Part shown: one piece after another, positions 43,986-51,727 of the stretch | Numbering within the stretch: position 1 is the first letter of the stretch | Layout of the letters: each line of letters begins with the position of its first letter | Assembly: GCA_023393455.1 (NCBI GenBank) | Contig: JAEWLJ010000015.1 | Location: 62,001 to 126,000, forward strand | DNA length: 64,000 bases | Origin: Methanobacteriota archaeon | GTDB taxonomy: Archaea; Halobacteriota; Methanomicrobia; Methanomicrobiales; Methanoculleaceae | Direction: 5' to 3' | Notes under the pieces: model-generated | Told to the model about the DNA's origin: nothing | Database searches by the model: none | What the model saw: the letters and a program-made list of their open reading frames with translations, nothing else | Made by a program: the position numbers and the translations under genes

Positions 43986-44126
43986 GCGGGGGGTGTCCCG
44001 GGGTCACAGTTCCTGGTGCCTCCTGCTCTTGAAGGGGCAGATGGGTTCGCTCTGTGAGGTCTCCGGTGCAGTAGCCCCCCGGGCACGGATGTCCGGGTGG
44101 GGCTGGCGGCGGCCCAAAAAAAAGAG

Positions 44127-44405
44127 TTACTCGCCCTTCTTGAAGAAGAGCCGGCAGTGGCAGGCACCCTGCTCCTCGATCTCTTCCTCGTGGTAGACGC
44201 AGGGGCAGACGATGATCCGGTCCTTCTCGGGGTCGCCGCTCCGGAGCCTGCAGGGGCAGTATGCCTCCCCGAACCGCTCCTTGTTCCGGGCGAGCCCGCG
44301 GAGGACGGCATCGAGCTGCTTCTCGTCGACGTTCAAGACGAACCCTTTCTCCTTCGCGTATACCTTTGCCCTGGTCCGCGCCTCTTTAATCCCTTCTTCA
44401 CTCAT
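44127..44405 (-). CDS. Ferredoxin:thioredoxin reductase catalytic subunit-like protein
   Basis: 92 residues with FTR-beta Cys motifs: YCPCRLRSG, IVCPCVYHEEE and GACHCRLF. In FTR these hold a 4Fe-4S cluster next to a redox disulfide and let ferredoxin reduce thioredoxin one electron at a time. No variable subunit is near, as usual in methanogens. Single gene. A TATA-like CCTATATC lies about 45 nt upstream on the minus strand. Confidence 0.9.
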   Translation of the reverse strand: MSEEGIKEARTRAKVYAKEKGFVLNVDEKQLDAVLRGLARNKERFGEAYCPCRLRSGDPEKDRIIVCPCVYHEEEIEEQGACHCRLFFKKGE

Positions 44406-44529
44406 GATTAGAACTCCAATTGTACAACTTACCGGCGCCTGTACTCTTCGATATAGGCTATCACCGAATTAAATATTTTTACTCCGGGCATTCCCACTTC
44501 TGGTCCAATGGCGACGACGGCGGTGCAGT

Positions 44530-45255
44530 TCATGCGGGCTCGCCCCAGGGCGCCGAGAGGATCCGCTTCGCGACGCCGGCATAGGTCTCCATGACGTCCC
44601 CTTTGCCGAACCGGTAGACGTCCTTATCGAGGGACGTCCCGGTCTCCTTGTCCCAGAGGCGCATTGAGTCCATGCTGATCTCGTCGCCGAGGACGATCTC
44701 GCCGTTGTACCGGCCGAACTCCATCTTGAAGTCGACCAGGGTGATGCCGCGCAGGTCGAGGTAATCCGAGAGCAACTCGTTTATCGCGAGCGCCATGGCC
44801 TTGATCTGGTCGAGTTCCTCGGGCGTGGCGAGACCGAGAGCGTAGATCAGGTCGTCGTTCAACATCGGGTCATGGTGAGCGTCGCTCTTGTAGTCGATGA
44901 CGATCAACGGCGGGTCGAGCGGGGCACCTTCCCGGAACGGGTAGTTGCGCACGATCGAGCCGGCCGCGACGTTTCTCACGATCACCTCGAGCGGGATCAT
45001 CGTGAGGTTGCGCACCGCGACGACGCCGGGCTCGATGCTCGCCAGATAATGCGTCCTGATCCCGTGCTCTTCCAGGTACCCGAAGATGAAGGTCGAAACC
45101 TCCGCGTTGTATCTCCCTTTGCCGCTCAGGGTATCTTTCTTCCCGCCGTCAAACGCCGTGATGTCGTCCCGGAACTTCATGATGTATACCTCCGGGTCGT
45201 CGGTGCGGTAGACGGATTTAGCCTTCCCTGTGTAGAGGAGGTCAGCCTGTTTCAT
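44530..45255 (-). CDS. purC: SAICAR synthase
   Basis: 241 residues: LLYTGKAKSVYRTDDPEVYIMKFRDDITAFDG, GIRTHYLASIE, VIVRNVAAGSIVRNYPF, DLRGITLVDFKMEFGR and DEISMDSMRLWDKETG. It joins aspartate to CAIR in purine synthesis. The start ATG 45255 follows AGGAGA. Downstream of cofG by 43 bp on the same strand, possibly co-transcribed. Confidence 0.95.
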   Translation of the reverse strand: MKQADLLYTGKAKSVYRTDDPEVYIMKFRDDITAFDGGKKDTLSGKGRYNAEVSTFIFGYLEEHGIRTHYLASIEPGVVAVRNLTMIPLEVIVRNVAAGSIVRNYPFREGAPLDPPLIVIDYKSDAHHDPMLNDDLIYALGLATPEELDQIKAMALAINELLSDYLDLRGITLVDFKMEFGRYNGEIVLGDEISMDSMRLWDKETGTSLDKDVYRFGKGDVMETYAGVAKRILSAPWGEPA

Positions 45256-45298
45256 GGTCGAATCTCCTGATAGGTGTTGTCCGGGATTTGTCATGAGG

Positions 45299-46294
45299 TT
45301 ATGCACCCGCGCTCCGGTCTGGTGCGGCAACCCTCTCCGCGAGCCGCCGGATGAGGGGTTCGAGCCGGGGGGAGTACCAGCCCCGCTCGATGTGATGCGG
45401 GTAGATGCAGAGCCGCTCGCGCAGTTCGGCATCGCCGGCGATCCGCCGGAGTTCGTCGATCTGCGGCCAGGGGTGCTCGGGGTTGACGTAATCGACGGTG
45501 AGCGGGGAGACCCCGCCGAGGTCGTTCACGCCGCACCCGATGAGGCGGGACGCGTCCGCGAGGTTCGGGGGTATCTGGACGGCGACGTCGGAGGGAAGGA
45601 TCTCGCGGGCGAGGCGTATCGTCGCGCAGATCTCGTCGGGGGCGGGAACCGCCGCACCCTCCATCGCGGTCCCGGGTTTCGGGCAGAAGTTCTGGACGAT
45701 GACTTCCTGGATATGACCAAACCGTGCGTGGAGGTCGGCGATGACCTGGAGCGACTCCTCGCGGTCGTCCATCGTCTCGCCGATCCCGAGCAGGATCCCG
45801 GTCGTGAACGGGATCGAGAGTCTCCCGGCGTTCTCGATCATCTCTATCCTGACCGCGGGGTCCTTCCCCGGGGAGTTCTGGTGCGCCGGGACGTCCGCGG
45901 TCGTCTCGAGCATCAGCCCCATGCTCGCGTTCACCTCGCGGAGCCGGTCGAGTTCGGCGTAGGTGAGGATGCCGGCGTTGGTGTGCGGGAGGAGACCGCG
46001 CTCGATTGCCGCGAGTGAGAGGTCGTAGACGTAGTCGAGGATGTCCGCGTAACCGAGCCGCCCGAGCACCGCGCCAAAGCCCGGCACCGCGCCGGGCCGC
46101 TCCCCGAAAGTGAAGAGCGCTTCCGTGCACCCGAGCGCCGCACTTGCGTCCAGCGTCCGGATCGCCTCAGCGGGCGGCATGACGCACCCCTCCTTGACGG
46201 GGGTGCGGAAACAGCAGTAGCCGCAACGGTTCTGGCAGACCGTCGTCAGGGGGAGGAACGCGTTTCGTGAGTAGGTGATCACGCGCCGGTGCAT
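45299..46294 (-). CDS. cofG: FO synthase subunit 1 (7,8-didemethyl-8-hydroxy-5-deazariboflavin synthase)
   Basis: 331 residues from ATG 46294. Radical SAM cluster motif CQNRCGYCCF (CxxxCxxC), then GCTEALFTFGERP, LPHTNAGILTYAELDRLREV, GILLGIGETMDDREES, IQEVIVQNFCPKPGT and the PPNLADASRLIGCGVNDLGGVSPLT block specific to CofG. With CofH it makes the F420 chromophore FO. cofH is not in the window. Divergent from cofC (about 190 bp of GC-rich gap without other signals). Confidence 0.95.
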   Translation of the reverse strand: MHRRVITYSRNAFLPLTTVCQNRCGYCCFRTPVKEGCVMPPAEAIRTLDASAALGCTEALFTFGERPGAVPGFGAVLGRLGYADILDYVYDLSLAAIERGLLPHTNAGILTYAELDRLREVNASMGLMLETTADVPAHQNSPGKDPAVRIEMIENAGRLSIPFTTGILLGIGETMDDREESLQVIADLHARFGHIQEVIVQNFCPKPGTAMEGAAVPAPDEICATIRLAREILPSDVAVQIPPNLADASRLIGCGVNDLGGVSPLTVDYVNPEHPWPQIDELRRIAGDAELRERLCIYPHHIERGWYSPRLEPLIRRLAERVAAPDRSAGA

Positions 46295-46486
46295 GGGTAC
46301 ATGTCGGCACCGCCTTACATGAACCTTCGGGAACGGGGGCCCTATGCGCCTCACAGAGCCCCGGAGCGCCGCGCCGGAGGGATGCGGTACGGTCGGGCGG
46401 GGAGTTCCCGATATCAGCATGCCCGCCCTTCCCCCGCCGCCGGGAAAACGATGCCTTTTTGATGCAGCCCCGACAATCGTTTCTCG

Positions 46487-47134
46487 ATGTACTTCCACGC
46501 GCTCATCCCCTTTAAGCCGGTGAACCCCAAGACGCGCCTCTCCTGCATCCTCGACCAGGAAGAGCGGGAAGCGTTTGCCCGGGCGATGCTTGAAGACGTG
46601 ATCGCCGCCGTGCAGAAGTCCGGGTGCAGCGCCACCCTCCTCTGCACCCACCCCTTCAAACATGAGAACGCCCTCATCGCTGTCCGGAAGGAGTCGCTCA
46701 ACGATGCCATCAACTGGGCGCTCAAGCAGTTCCACTGCCCTGCGCTCATCATCATGGGCGATATCCCCCTGGTGACGGCCGGGGATATCCAGCGGCTGAT
46801 CCGAACCGAGAAGGATATGTCCATCGTGCCCGGCCGGGGCGGCGGGACGAACATCATATTCTTGAAAAAGCCGCAGTGCTTCCGTGCCGACTACTACGGC
46901 GCGAGTTTCCTCGACCATATGCGGATCGCCGAGGAGTGCAACTTCTCCGTCGAGGTGATCGACTCGTTTCGGATGTCGACCGATATCGACGAGAAAGGTG
47001 ACCTGGTTGAGATCCTCATCCACGGAAAAGGGAGAAAGAGCAGGGAGTACCTGGAGAACTCAGGGTTCTCTCTTGCCATCGACGAGAAGGGACGGGTCGG
47101 CGTGCAGCGCGACGCCCATAAAGAGACACTCTGA
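46487..47134 (+). CDS. cofC: 2-phospho-L-lactate guanylyltransferase
   Basis: 215 residues: ALIPFKPVNPKTRLSCILDQEEREAFARAML, ALIIMGDIPLVTAGDIQRLI and VPGRGGGTNIIFLKKPQCFRADYYG, the usual CofC motifs. It activates phospholactate with GTP, giving lactyl-diphospho-guanosine for F420-0 assembly. Convergent with cofE, overlapping it by 75 bp. Confidence 0.95.
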   Translation: MYFHALIPFKPVNPKTRLSCILDQEEREAFARAMLEDVIAAVQKSGCSATLLCTHPFKHENALIAVRKESLNDAINWALKQFHCPALIIMGDIPLVTAGDIQRLIRTEKDMSIVPGRGGGTNIIFLKKPQCFRADYYGASFLDHMRIAEECNFSVEVIDSFRMSTDIDEKGDLVEILIHGKGRKSREYLENSGFSLAIDEKGRVGVQRDAHKETL

Positions 47135-47866
47135 AGCGTCGATGGTCTCGACCCCGGCGTAATCGCCGACGGGGAGCCCGACTCCCCGCACCACGGCCGC
47201 GGGGACGCACTCTCCTGCCTCGCCCATCACGAGTTCGGCGGCGGAGGCGATGCAGTCCGCGACCGCCCTCTTCGTGACCTCGAGTTCGCGGTCGAAGAGA
47301 TCTTTTTTCCCGCGCTCATCAACCACCGAGGGGATGCCCGAGCACCCGATCGCGACCCCGGAGCACCCGAGCCGCATCGCGTGTGTCCGGGAATCGACGA
47401 CGATCACCCCGACGTCCGCACCCGACCGCTCCCGTATCGCCGCACGGATACGCGCGGCGGACGCATCCGGGTCAAGGGGGAGGAGGACGAGCGAGCCTTC
47501 CGGGGCGTTCGAGGCGTCGATCCCCGCGTTCGGGAGGAGGGTCCCGTTCTTCATGCAGAGCAGGAACCCGGGTATCCCGCCGACGATCCGGTCGCTCTCC
47601 CGGAGGACCACCTCGGCGTGGCGGGGGTCCATATGATACTCTTCGGCGAGCCGGAGGGCCTCCGCCGAGGGCTCGACATCGGCGAGCCTCACGACCCGCC
47701 CTTCGGCGGTGGCGAGAGCGGACTCCGCGACGACCACGACATCGCCCGTCTCGAATCCGCGGGCGGCTGAGTGTTCGACGGAAGAGAACAGGTGCGCCGC
47801 GACGTCGTCGCCGGGGCGGAGCAGGGGGGTTGCAAGACCGTATATCGAGAATGAAGGTGTCGTCAT
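47060..47866 (-). CDS. cofE: Coenzyme F420-0:L-glutamate ligase
   Basis: 268 residues: IYGLATPLLRPGDDVA, GDVVVVAESALATAEGR, HMDPRHAEVVLRESDRIVGG, LPNAGIDASNA, IIVVDSRTHAMR-like VIVVDSRTHAMRLGC, and GIPSVVDERGKKDLFDRELEVTKRAVAD. It adds gamma-linked glutamates to F420-0 with GTP. Fourth gene of glyA-folD-folP-cofE; its start overlaps the folP stop by 4 bp. Confidence 0.94.
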   Translation of the reverse strand: MTTPSFSIYGLATPLLRPGDDVAAHLFSSVEHSAARGFETGDVVVVAESALATAEGRVVRLADVEPSAEALRLAEEYHMDPRHAEVVLRESDRIVGGIPGFLLCMKNGTLLPNAGIDASNAPEGSLVLLPLDPDASAARIRAAIRERSGADVGVIVVDSRTHAMRLGCSGVAIGCSGIPSVVDERGKKDLFDRELEVTKRAVADCIASAAELVMGEAGECVPAAVVRGVGLPVGDYAGVETIDASECLFMGVALHADPSLLVDGKREP

Positions 47867-48678
47867 GTCTGCCTCATCGTTGCATGGACCCGCAGGAGGT
47901 CGGCGGTCTCGGGGACGTCGTGGCTCCGCACGACGGCCGCACCTGCGTCGACGAGCATCGTCGTGAGCGCGAGGGTGCCCGCGAGCCGGTCATCGGGCTG
48001 GCGGCCGAGCAGGTCGCCGATGAACGTCTTCCTCGAGACCGCGGCAAGCACCGGGCGGCCGAACTCCATGAACGAGTGAAAGTTCCGGCAGAGTTCCCAG
48101 TCGTCCTCGCTCGTCCGTTCGGGAACCCATCGCCCGACCGCGGGGTCGAGGACGTACTCCTCGATCCCGAGGCGCACGCACCGGCCAACGACCGCTTCGA
48201 GGGCTTTCTGTGTAGCGGCAACTCCGGCGGCGTCGCCGGGCTCCCGGCAACTCGCCATCGCGAAGACCGGGAGCCCGGAGTCGGCGACCGCCCGCGCGTA
48301 GCGCTCTTCGGCAAGCCCGGAGATATCGTTCACCGCATGGACGTCGTGGCGGAGGCAGACCTCGAGCACCTCCGGGTGCCGGGTATCCACCGAGAGGGTG
48401 ATCCCGGTCCCGTCGAGTTCCGAGAGAGCCGCGTCCACCCGCGCCGCCTCCTCGGCGACGGTGATGGGAGAAGAGCCCGGGGCGGTGCTTCGCGCCCCGA
48501 GATCGATCATATCGGCGCCCGCCGCCGTCATGGCAAGGGCGCGGTCGTATATCTCTTTTGCCGGGATATAGGAGCCCCGGTAGAACGACTCGGGGCTGCA
48601 GTTGATGACGCCCATCAGCCGAGCCGGGGCGCCGCCGCCGATCCGGAGACGGTTTACCAAACACTGGTGTTGTCGCAT
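47863..48678 (-). CDS. folP: Dihydropteroate synthase-like protein
   Basis: 271 residues from ATG 48678, 25 bp inside the end of folD. DHPS pattern in divergent form: LMGVINCSPESFYRGSYI (bacterial MG-I-N-xT-PDSF), ADMIDLGARSTAPGSSPI, ITLSVDTRHPEVLEVC, HAVNDISGL, EYVLDPAVGRWVPERTSEDDWELC and LAAVSRKTFIGDLLG. DHPS joins p-aminobenzoate (or another arylamine) to a pterin diphosphate. In a methanogen it could serve folate or tetrahydromethanopterin synthesis; context with folD and glyA favours folate, but this is inference. Confidence 0.85.
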   Translation of the reverse strand: MRQHQCLVNRLRIGGGAPARLMGVINCSPESFYRGSYIPAKEIYDRALAMTAAGADMIDLGARSTAPGSSPITVAEEAARVDAALSELDGTGITLSVDTRHPEVLEVCLRHDVHAVNDISGLAEERYARAVADSGLPVFAMASCREPGDAAGVAATQKALEAVVGRCVRLGIEEYVLDPAVGRWVPERTSEDDWELCRNFHSFMEFGRPVLAAVSRKTFIGDLLGRQPDDRLAGTLALTTMLVDAGAAVVRSHDVPETADLLRVHATMRQT

Positions 48679-49505
48679 GTCCTCATCTTGGCCGCCATGA
48701 ACGTGTTCTCCATCAGCGTCGCGATGGTCATGGGGCCGACGCCTCCGGGAACCGGGGTTATCGCTCCCGCCCGGTCCTTCACCGCCTCGAAATCGACGTC
48801 GCCACAGAGCTTGCCCTGCTCGTCCTGGTTGATGCCGACATCGATGACTGTCGCGCCCTCCTTCACCATATCCGGCCCGACAAACTTCGCTTTTCCGATG
48901 GCGCTGACCAGGATGTCGGCCGCTCGCATCTCCGCTGCGAGGTTTGCGGTCTTTGAGTGGCATATGGTGACGGTCGCGTCGGCGTTCAGGAGCAGGGCGG
49001 CCATCGGCCGGCCGACGTCGATGCTCCGGCCGACGACGACCGCCCGCTTCCCTGCGATCGGGATCTGGTATTCATCGAGGATCGTCATGATCCCCTGCGG
49101 GGTGCAGGGTGCAAAGACCGGGCTTCCGGAGAAGAGCCTCCCGAGGCTACAGGGATGGAACCCGTCCACGTCCTTATCGGGCGCGACCGCCTCGATGACG
49201 CGGGTGGTATCGACCCCGGAGGGGAGCGGGAGCTGGACCAGGATCCCGTTGATCTCGGGATCGTTGTTGAGGCGCGTGACCGCTTCGAGCACCCGCCCGG
49301 TCGTGGCGTCCGCCGGGAGTTCGATCCCGATCGACCCGATCCCGACGCGCTCGCACGCCCGGTGCTTCATGCGGACGTACATCTGCGACGCGGGGTCTTC
49401 GCCCACGATGACAGTCGCGAGGCGCGGGTAGAGCCCGGACTCATCTATCTTCTCTTTCAGGATCTCGAGCCTCTTCTCCGAGACCGCTTTGCCGTCGAGT
49501 ATCAT
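48654..49505 (-). CDS. folD: Methylene-tetrahydrofolate dehydrogenase/cyclohydrolase
   Basis: 283 residues: LATVIVGEDPASQMYVRMKHRACERVGI (catalytic Tyr/Lys region), GILVQLPLPSGVDTTRVIEAV, DKDVDGFHPCSLGRL, CTPQGIMTILDEY, RAVVVGRSIDVGRPMA, ICHSKTANL and TPVPGGVGPMTIATLMENT. It interconverts methylene-, methenyl- and formyl-tetrahydrofolate. Its start overlaps the glyA stop (ATGA). Confidence 0.95.
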   Translation of the reverse strand: MILDGKAVSEKRLEILKEKIDESGLYPRLATVIVGEDPASQMYVRMKHRACERVGIGSIGIELPADATTGRVLEAVTRLNNDPEINGILVQLPLPSGVDTTRVIEAVAPDKDVDGFHPCSLGRLFSGSPVFAPCTPQGIMTILDEYQIPIAGKRAVVVGRSIDVGRPMAALLLNADATVTICHSKTANLAAEMRAADILVSAIGKAKFVGPDMVKEGATVIDVGINQDEQGKLCGDVDFEAVKDRAGAITPVPGGVGPMTIATLMENTFMAAKMRTCDNTSVW

Positions 49506-50773
49506 GCTACTTCAGGGTAGAGGGGGTACTTGCTCGCGAGGGCAATAACCTCTTCTCTCACTTCGGTGATCGCTTTCTTTGAGGTCTTATCCTTTGCGAT
49601 ATCCTTCACGACCCGGGCGATCCAGTGGCCGATCTGTTTCATCTCCTCCTCTTTCATGCCGCGCGAGGTGACGGCAGGCGTGCCGATTCTGAGGCCGCTC
49701 GTCACGAAGGGGCTGAGCTGTTCGCGGGGGATGGTGTTCTTGTTCACGGTGATCCCCGCCTCGCCGAGCGCGACCTCGGCCGCGAGGCCGGTGAGGTGCT
49801 GGCCGTTCGTCGAGACCCCGGTCAGGTCGAGCAGGATGAGGTGGTTGTCGGTGCCGCCGGAGACGAGGTCGAGCCCTTCGCTCGCAAGGACATCGGCCAT
49901 CGTCTTTGCGTTCCTGACGACCTGCCCGCAGTAGTCCTTATACGCGGGGGTCAGGGCCTCCTTGAAGCAGACCGCCTTTGCCGCGATCGTATGCATCAGC
50001 GGGCCGCCCTGCATCCCCGGGAAGATCGACTTGTCGATCGCGGCCGCGTCCTCGTTGCTGCACATGATGGCGCCGCCGCGGGGGCCGCGCAGGGTCTTGT
50101 GCGTCGTCGTCGTCACGATGTCGACGACTCCTACGGGAGAGTTGTGGTGTCCGGTCGCGCAGAGCCCGGCGATATGGGCGATATCGGCCATGCATCGCGC
50201 GCCGACGGTGTCGGCGACCTCCTGGAAAGCCTTGAAGTCGATCTCGCGCGGGTAAGCGCTTGCGCCGCAGACGATCATCTGCGGACTCACCGTTCGTGCG
50301 AGATCCTCGATCGCCGCGTAGTCAAGCGTCTCCGACTCGGTATCGACGCCGTAGTGGAAGATGGAGTACCAGCGCCCGGTGATGTTGACCGGCGACCCAT
50401 GGGAGAGGTGGCCGCCCTGGGTGAGGCTCTGGCTCAGGATCCTGTCCTTGTAGCCGAGGTAGGCGAAGTAGACCGCCTGGTTTGCCTGGCTTCCCGAGTG
50501 GGGCTGGACGTTTGCGTGCTCGGCGCCGAAGAGTTCGCAGAGCCGGTCGCGCGCCAGGTTCTCCACGACGTCATGATACTCACAGCCGCCGTAATAGCGC
50601 TTGCCGGGGTATCCCTCGGCATATTTGTTGGTCATGATAGAACCCATCGCTTCGAGAACCGCCTTGCTGACGACGTTCTCGGAGGCGATCAGTTCCAGCC
50701 CGTTGACCTGGCGCAGGCGCTCTTCCTCGATGAGGCCTGCGACTTCCGGATCGAAGGTTGCCAGATTAGACAT
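49502..50773 (-). CDS. glyA: Serine hydroxymethyltransferase
   Basis: 423 residues: LELIASENVVSKAVLEAMGS, NKYAEGYPGKRYYGGCEY, NVQPHSGSQANQAVYFA, GGHLSHGSPVNITGRWY, the PLP Lys in VTTTTHKTLRGPRGG, and GTPAVTSRGMKEEEM. It turns serine plus a tetrahydropterin into glycine and the methylene derivative. First gene of the operon with folD, folP and cofE. A TATA box is at 50811-50820. Confidence 0.95.
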   Translation of the reverse strand: MSNLATFDPEVAGLIEEERLRQVNGLELIASENVVSKAVLEAMGSIMTNKYAEGYPGKRYYGGCEYHDVVENLARDRLCELFGAEHANVQPHSGSQANQAVYFAYLGYKDRILSQSLTQGGHLSHGSPVNITGRWYSIFHYGVDTESETLDYAAIEDLARTVSPQMIVCGASAYPREIDFKAFQEVADTVGARCMADIAHIAGLCATGHHNSPVGVVDIVTTTTHKTLRGPRGGAIMCSNEDAAAIDKSIFPGMQGGPLMHTIAAKAVCFKEALTPAYKDYCGQVVRNAKTMADVLASEGLDLVSGGTDNHLILLDLTGVSTNGQHLTGLAAEVALGEAGITVNKNTIPREQLSPFVTSGLRIGTPAVTSRGMKEEEMKQIGHWIARVVKDIAKDKTSKKAITEVREEVIALASKYPLYPEVA

Positions 50774-50810
50774 GCAGAAAAATGGTTGCCCCGTTGAGGT
50801 AATATGCTTT

Positions 50811-50820
50811 CTTTTATACA
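50811..50820 (-). promoter_or_regulatory. TATA box of the glyA-folD-folP-cofE operon
   Basis: TGTATAAAAG on the minus strand, 38-47 nt upstream of the glyA ATG (50773). Confidence 0.5.
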
Positions 50821-50927
50821 GGGCCGGTTACACGTGCCCGGACGCATAGTGCTTCCTCAGCATCCGCTACGGACGCCGGGATCTCCCCGGTTGCGCCCCG
50901 GATAAAATGTAATACTTCTTAATTCAG

Positions 50928-50960
50928 GGGATCTATAGTAATATTATTACGTAATTATTA
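50928..50960 (+). promoter_or_regulatory. AT-rich promoter region of the coiled-coil/smc/scpA operon
   Basis: CTATAGTAATATTATTACG, with the 10-bp palindrome ATTACGTAAT at 50946-50955, lies 30-55 nt upstream of the ATG at 50985. It is the likely core promoter; the palindrome may be a regulator site. Confidence 0.35.
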
Positions 50961-50984
50961 TCAAGGATTAGTTTGAGGGAGATA

Positions 50985-51710
50985 ATGGCGCAGAAAGATG
51001 CAAGGATACGGTTTCTTGAGCGGGAACTTGCGGAACGCGAAAAGGAGATGGAGACGATGAAAGAGCGAGAAGAGCTGCCGGTAGCGGAGGCGGGGGACGA
51101 ACGCCTCTGCGACCTGGAGCGGAAGGTGCGGGAGTTCGAGGATGTTATGAGAGGTCTGGGAGACGATCATGTATCTTCCCGGGCACCGGAGGCGGGAGAC
51201 GAGCGCCTGCGTGACCTGGAGAGGAAGGTGAGGGAACTGGAGGCCGTGATCAAAGGCCTGACGGAAGAGGTTCTCGACATCAAATCGATCGTGATGAAAC
51301 TCGCCCGGGACGCGGATGAGCGCCGGAAGGTGACTGCGGTGCCGGCAGAAGCGAGGAAGCCCGTGGTTACGCTCCAGGCGGAACCGCGCGCCGAGGCCGA
51401 ACCGCGCCCCGTGCGTGCCGTGGAGCGGAAGGCTCCCGCGCGTCAGGTGGAGCGGCGGCAGCCCGCGCCCGTTGCCGAGGACGACCGGGATCTCGAACTC
51501 ATCATGCAGAACGACGGGACGCTGAAGCCGGAGCCGAGGAGATCCTCCGAGTACATCGTCGCCAGCGTTGGGTCCCGGGCCGCCGCGGCAAAGGGCCGGG
51601 GGAAAGGCGGCAAACCGGCCGAAAGCAAGCTCTTCGTCGAGCAGAAGGCCCGTCCGGTCGATGATGTCATCCAGGCTGAAGAGGACGACACCGTCGACCT
51701 CGATCGATAG
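50985..51710 (+). CDS. Coiled-coil protein upstream of smc, unknown
   Basis: 241 residues from ATG 50985 (GAGGGAG upstream). Residues 1-105 are charged coiled coil, with a duplicated segment AGDERLCDLERKVREFEDV and AGDERLRDLERKVRELEAV. The middle is Ala/Pro/Arg-rich and disordered (PRAEAEPRPVRAVERKAPAR). The C-terminal part has DDRDLELIMQNDGTLKPEPR, SSEYIVASVGSR, and an acidic end VDDVIQAEEDDTVDLDR. It sits 17 bp before smc and is probably translated with smc and scpA, hinting at a chromosome-organisation role. I do not recognise a family. Confidence 0.7.
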   Translation: MAQKDARIRFLERELAEREKEMETMKEREELPVAEAGDERLCDLERKVREFEDVMRGLGDDHVSSRAPEAGDERLRDLERKVRELEAVIKGLTEEVLDIKSIVMKLARDADERRKVTAVPAEARKPVVTLQAEPRAEAEPRPVRAVERKAPARQVERRQPAPVAEDDRDLELIMQNDGTLKPEPRRSSEYIVASVGSRAAAAKGRGKGGKPAESKLFVEQKARPVDDVIQAEEDDTVDLDR

Positions 51711-51727
51711 GTAAGGGAGCCCCGTCC

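Noticed and set aside
44508..44592. ATG with an upstream TTAAATATTTTT box before the end of purC
   Set aside because: The short frame is antisense to purC with an Arg-rich composition; the AT-rich box more likely serves the ferredoxin:thioredoxin reductase gene.
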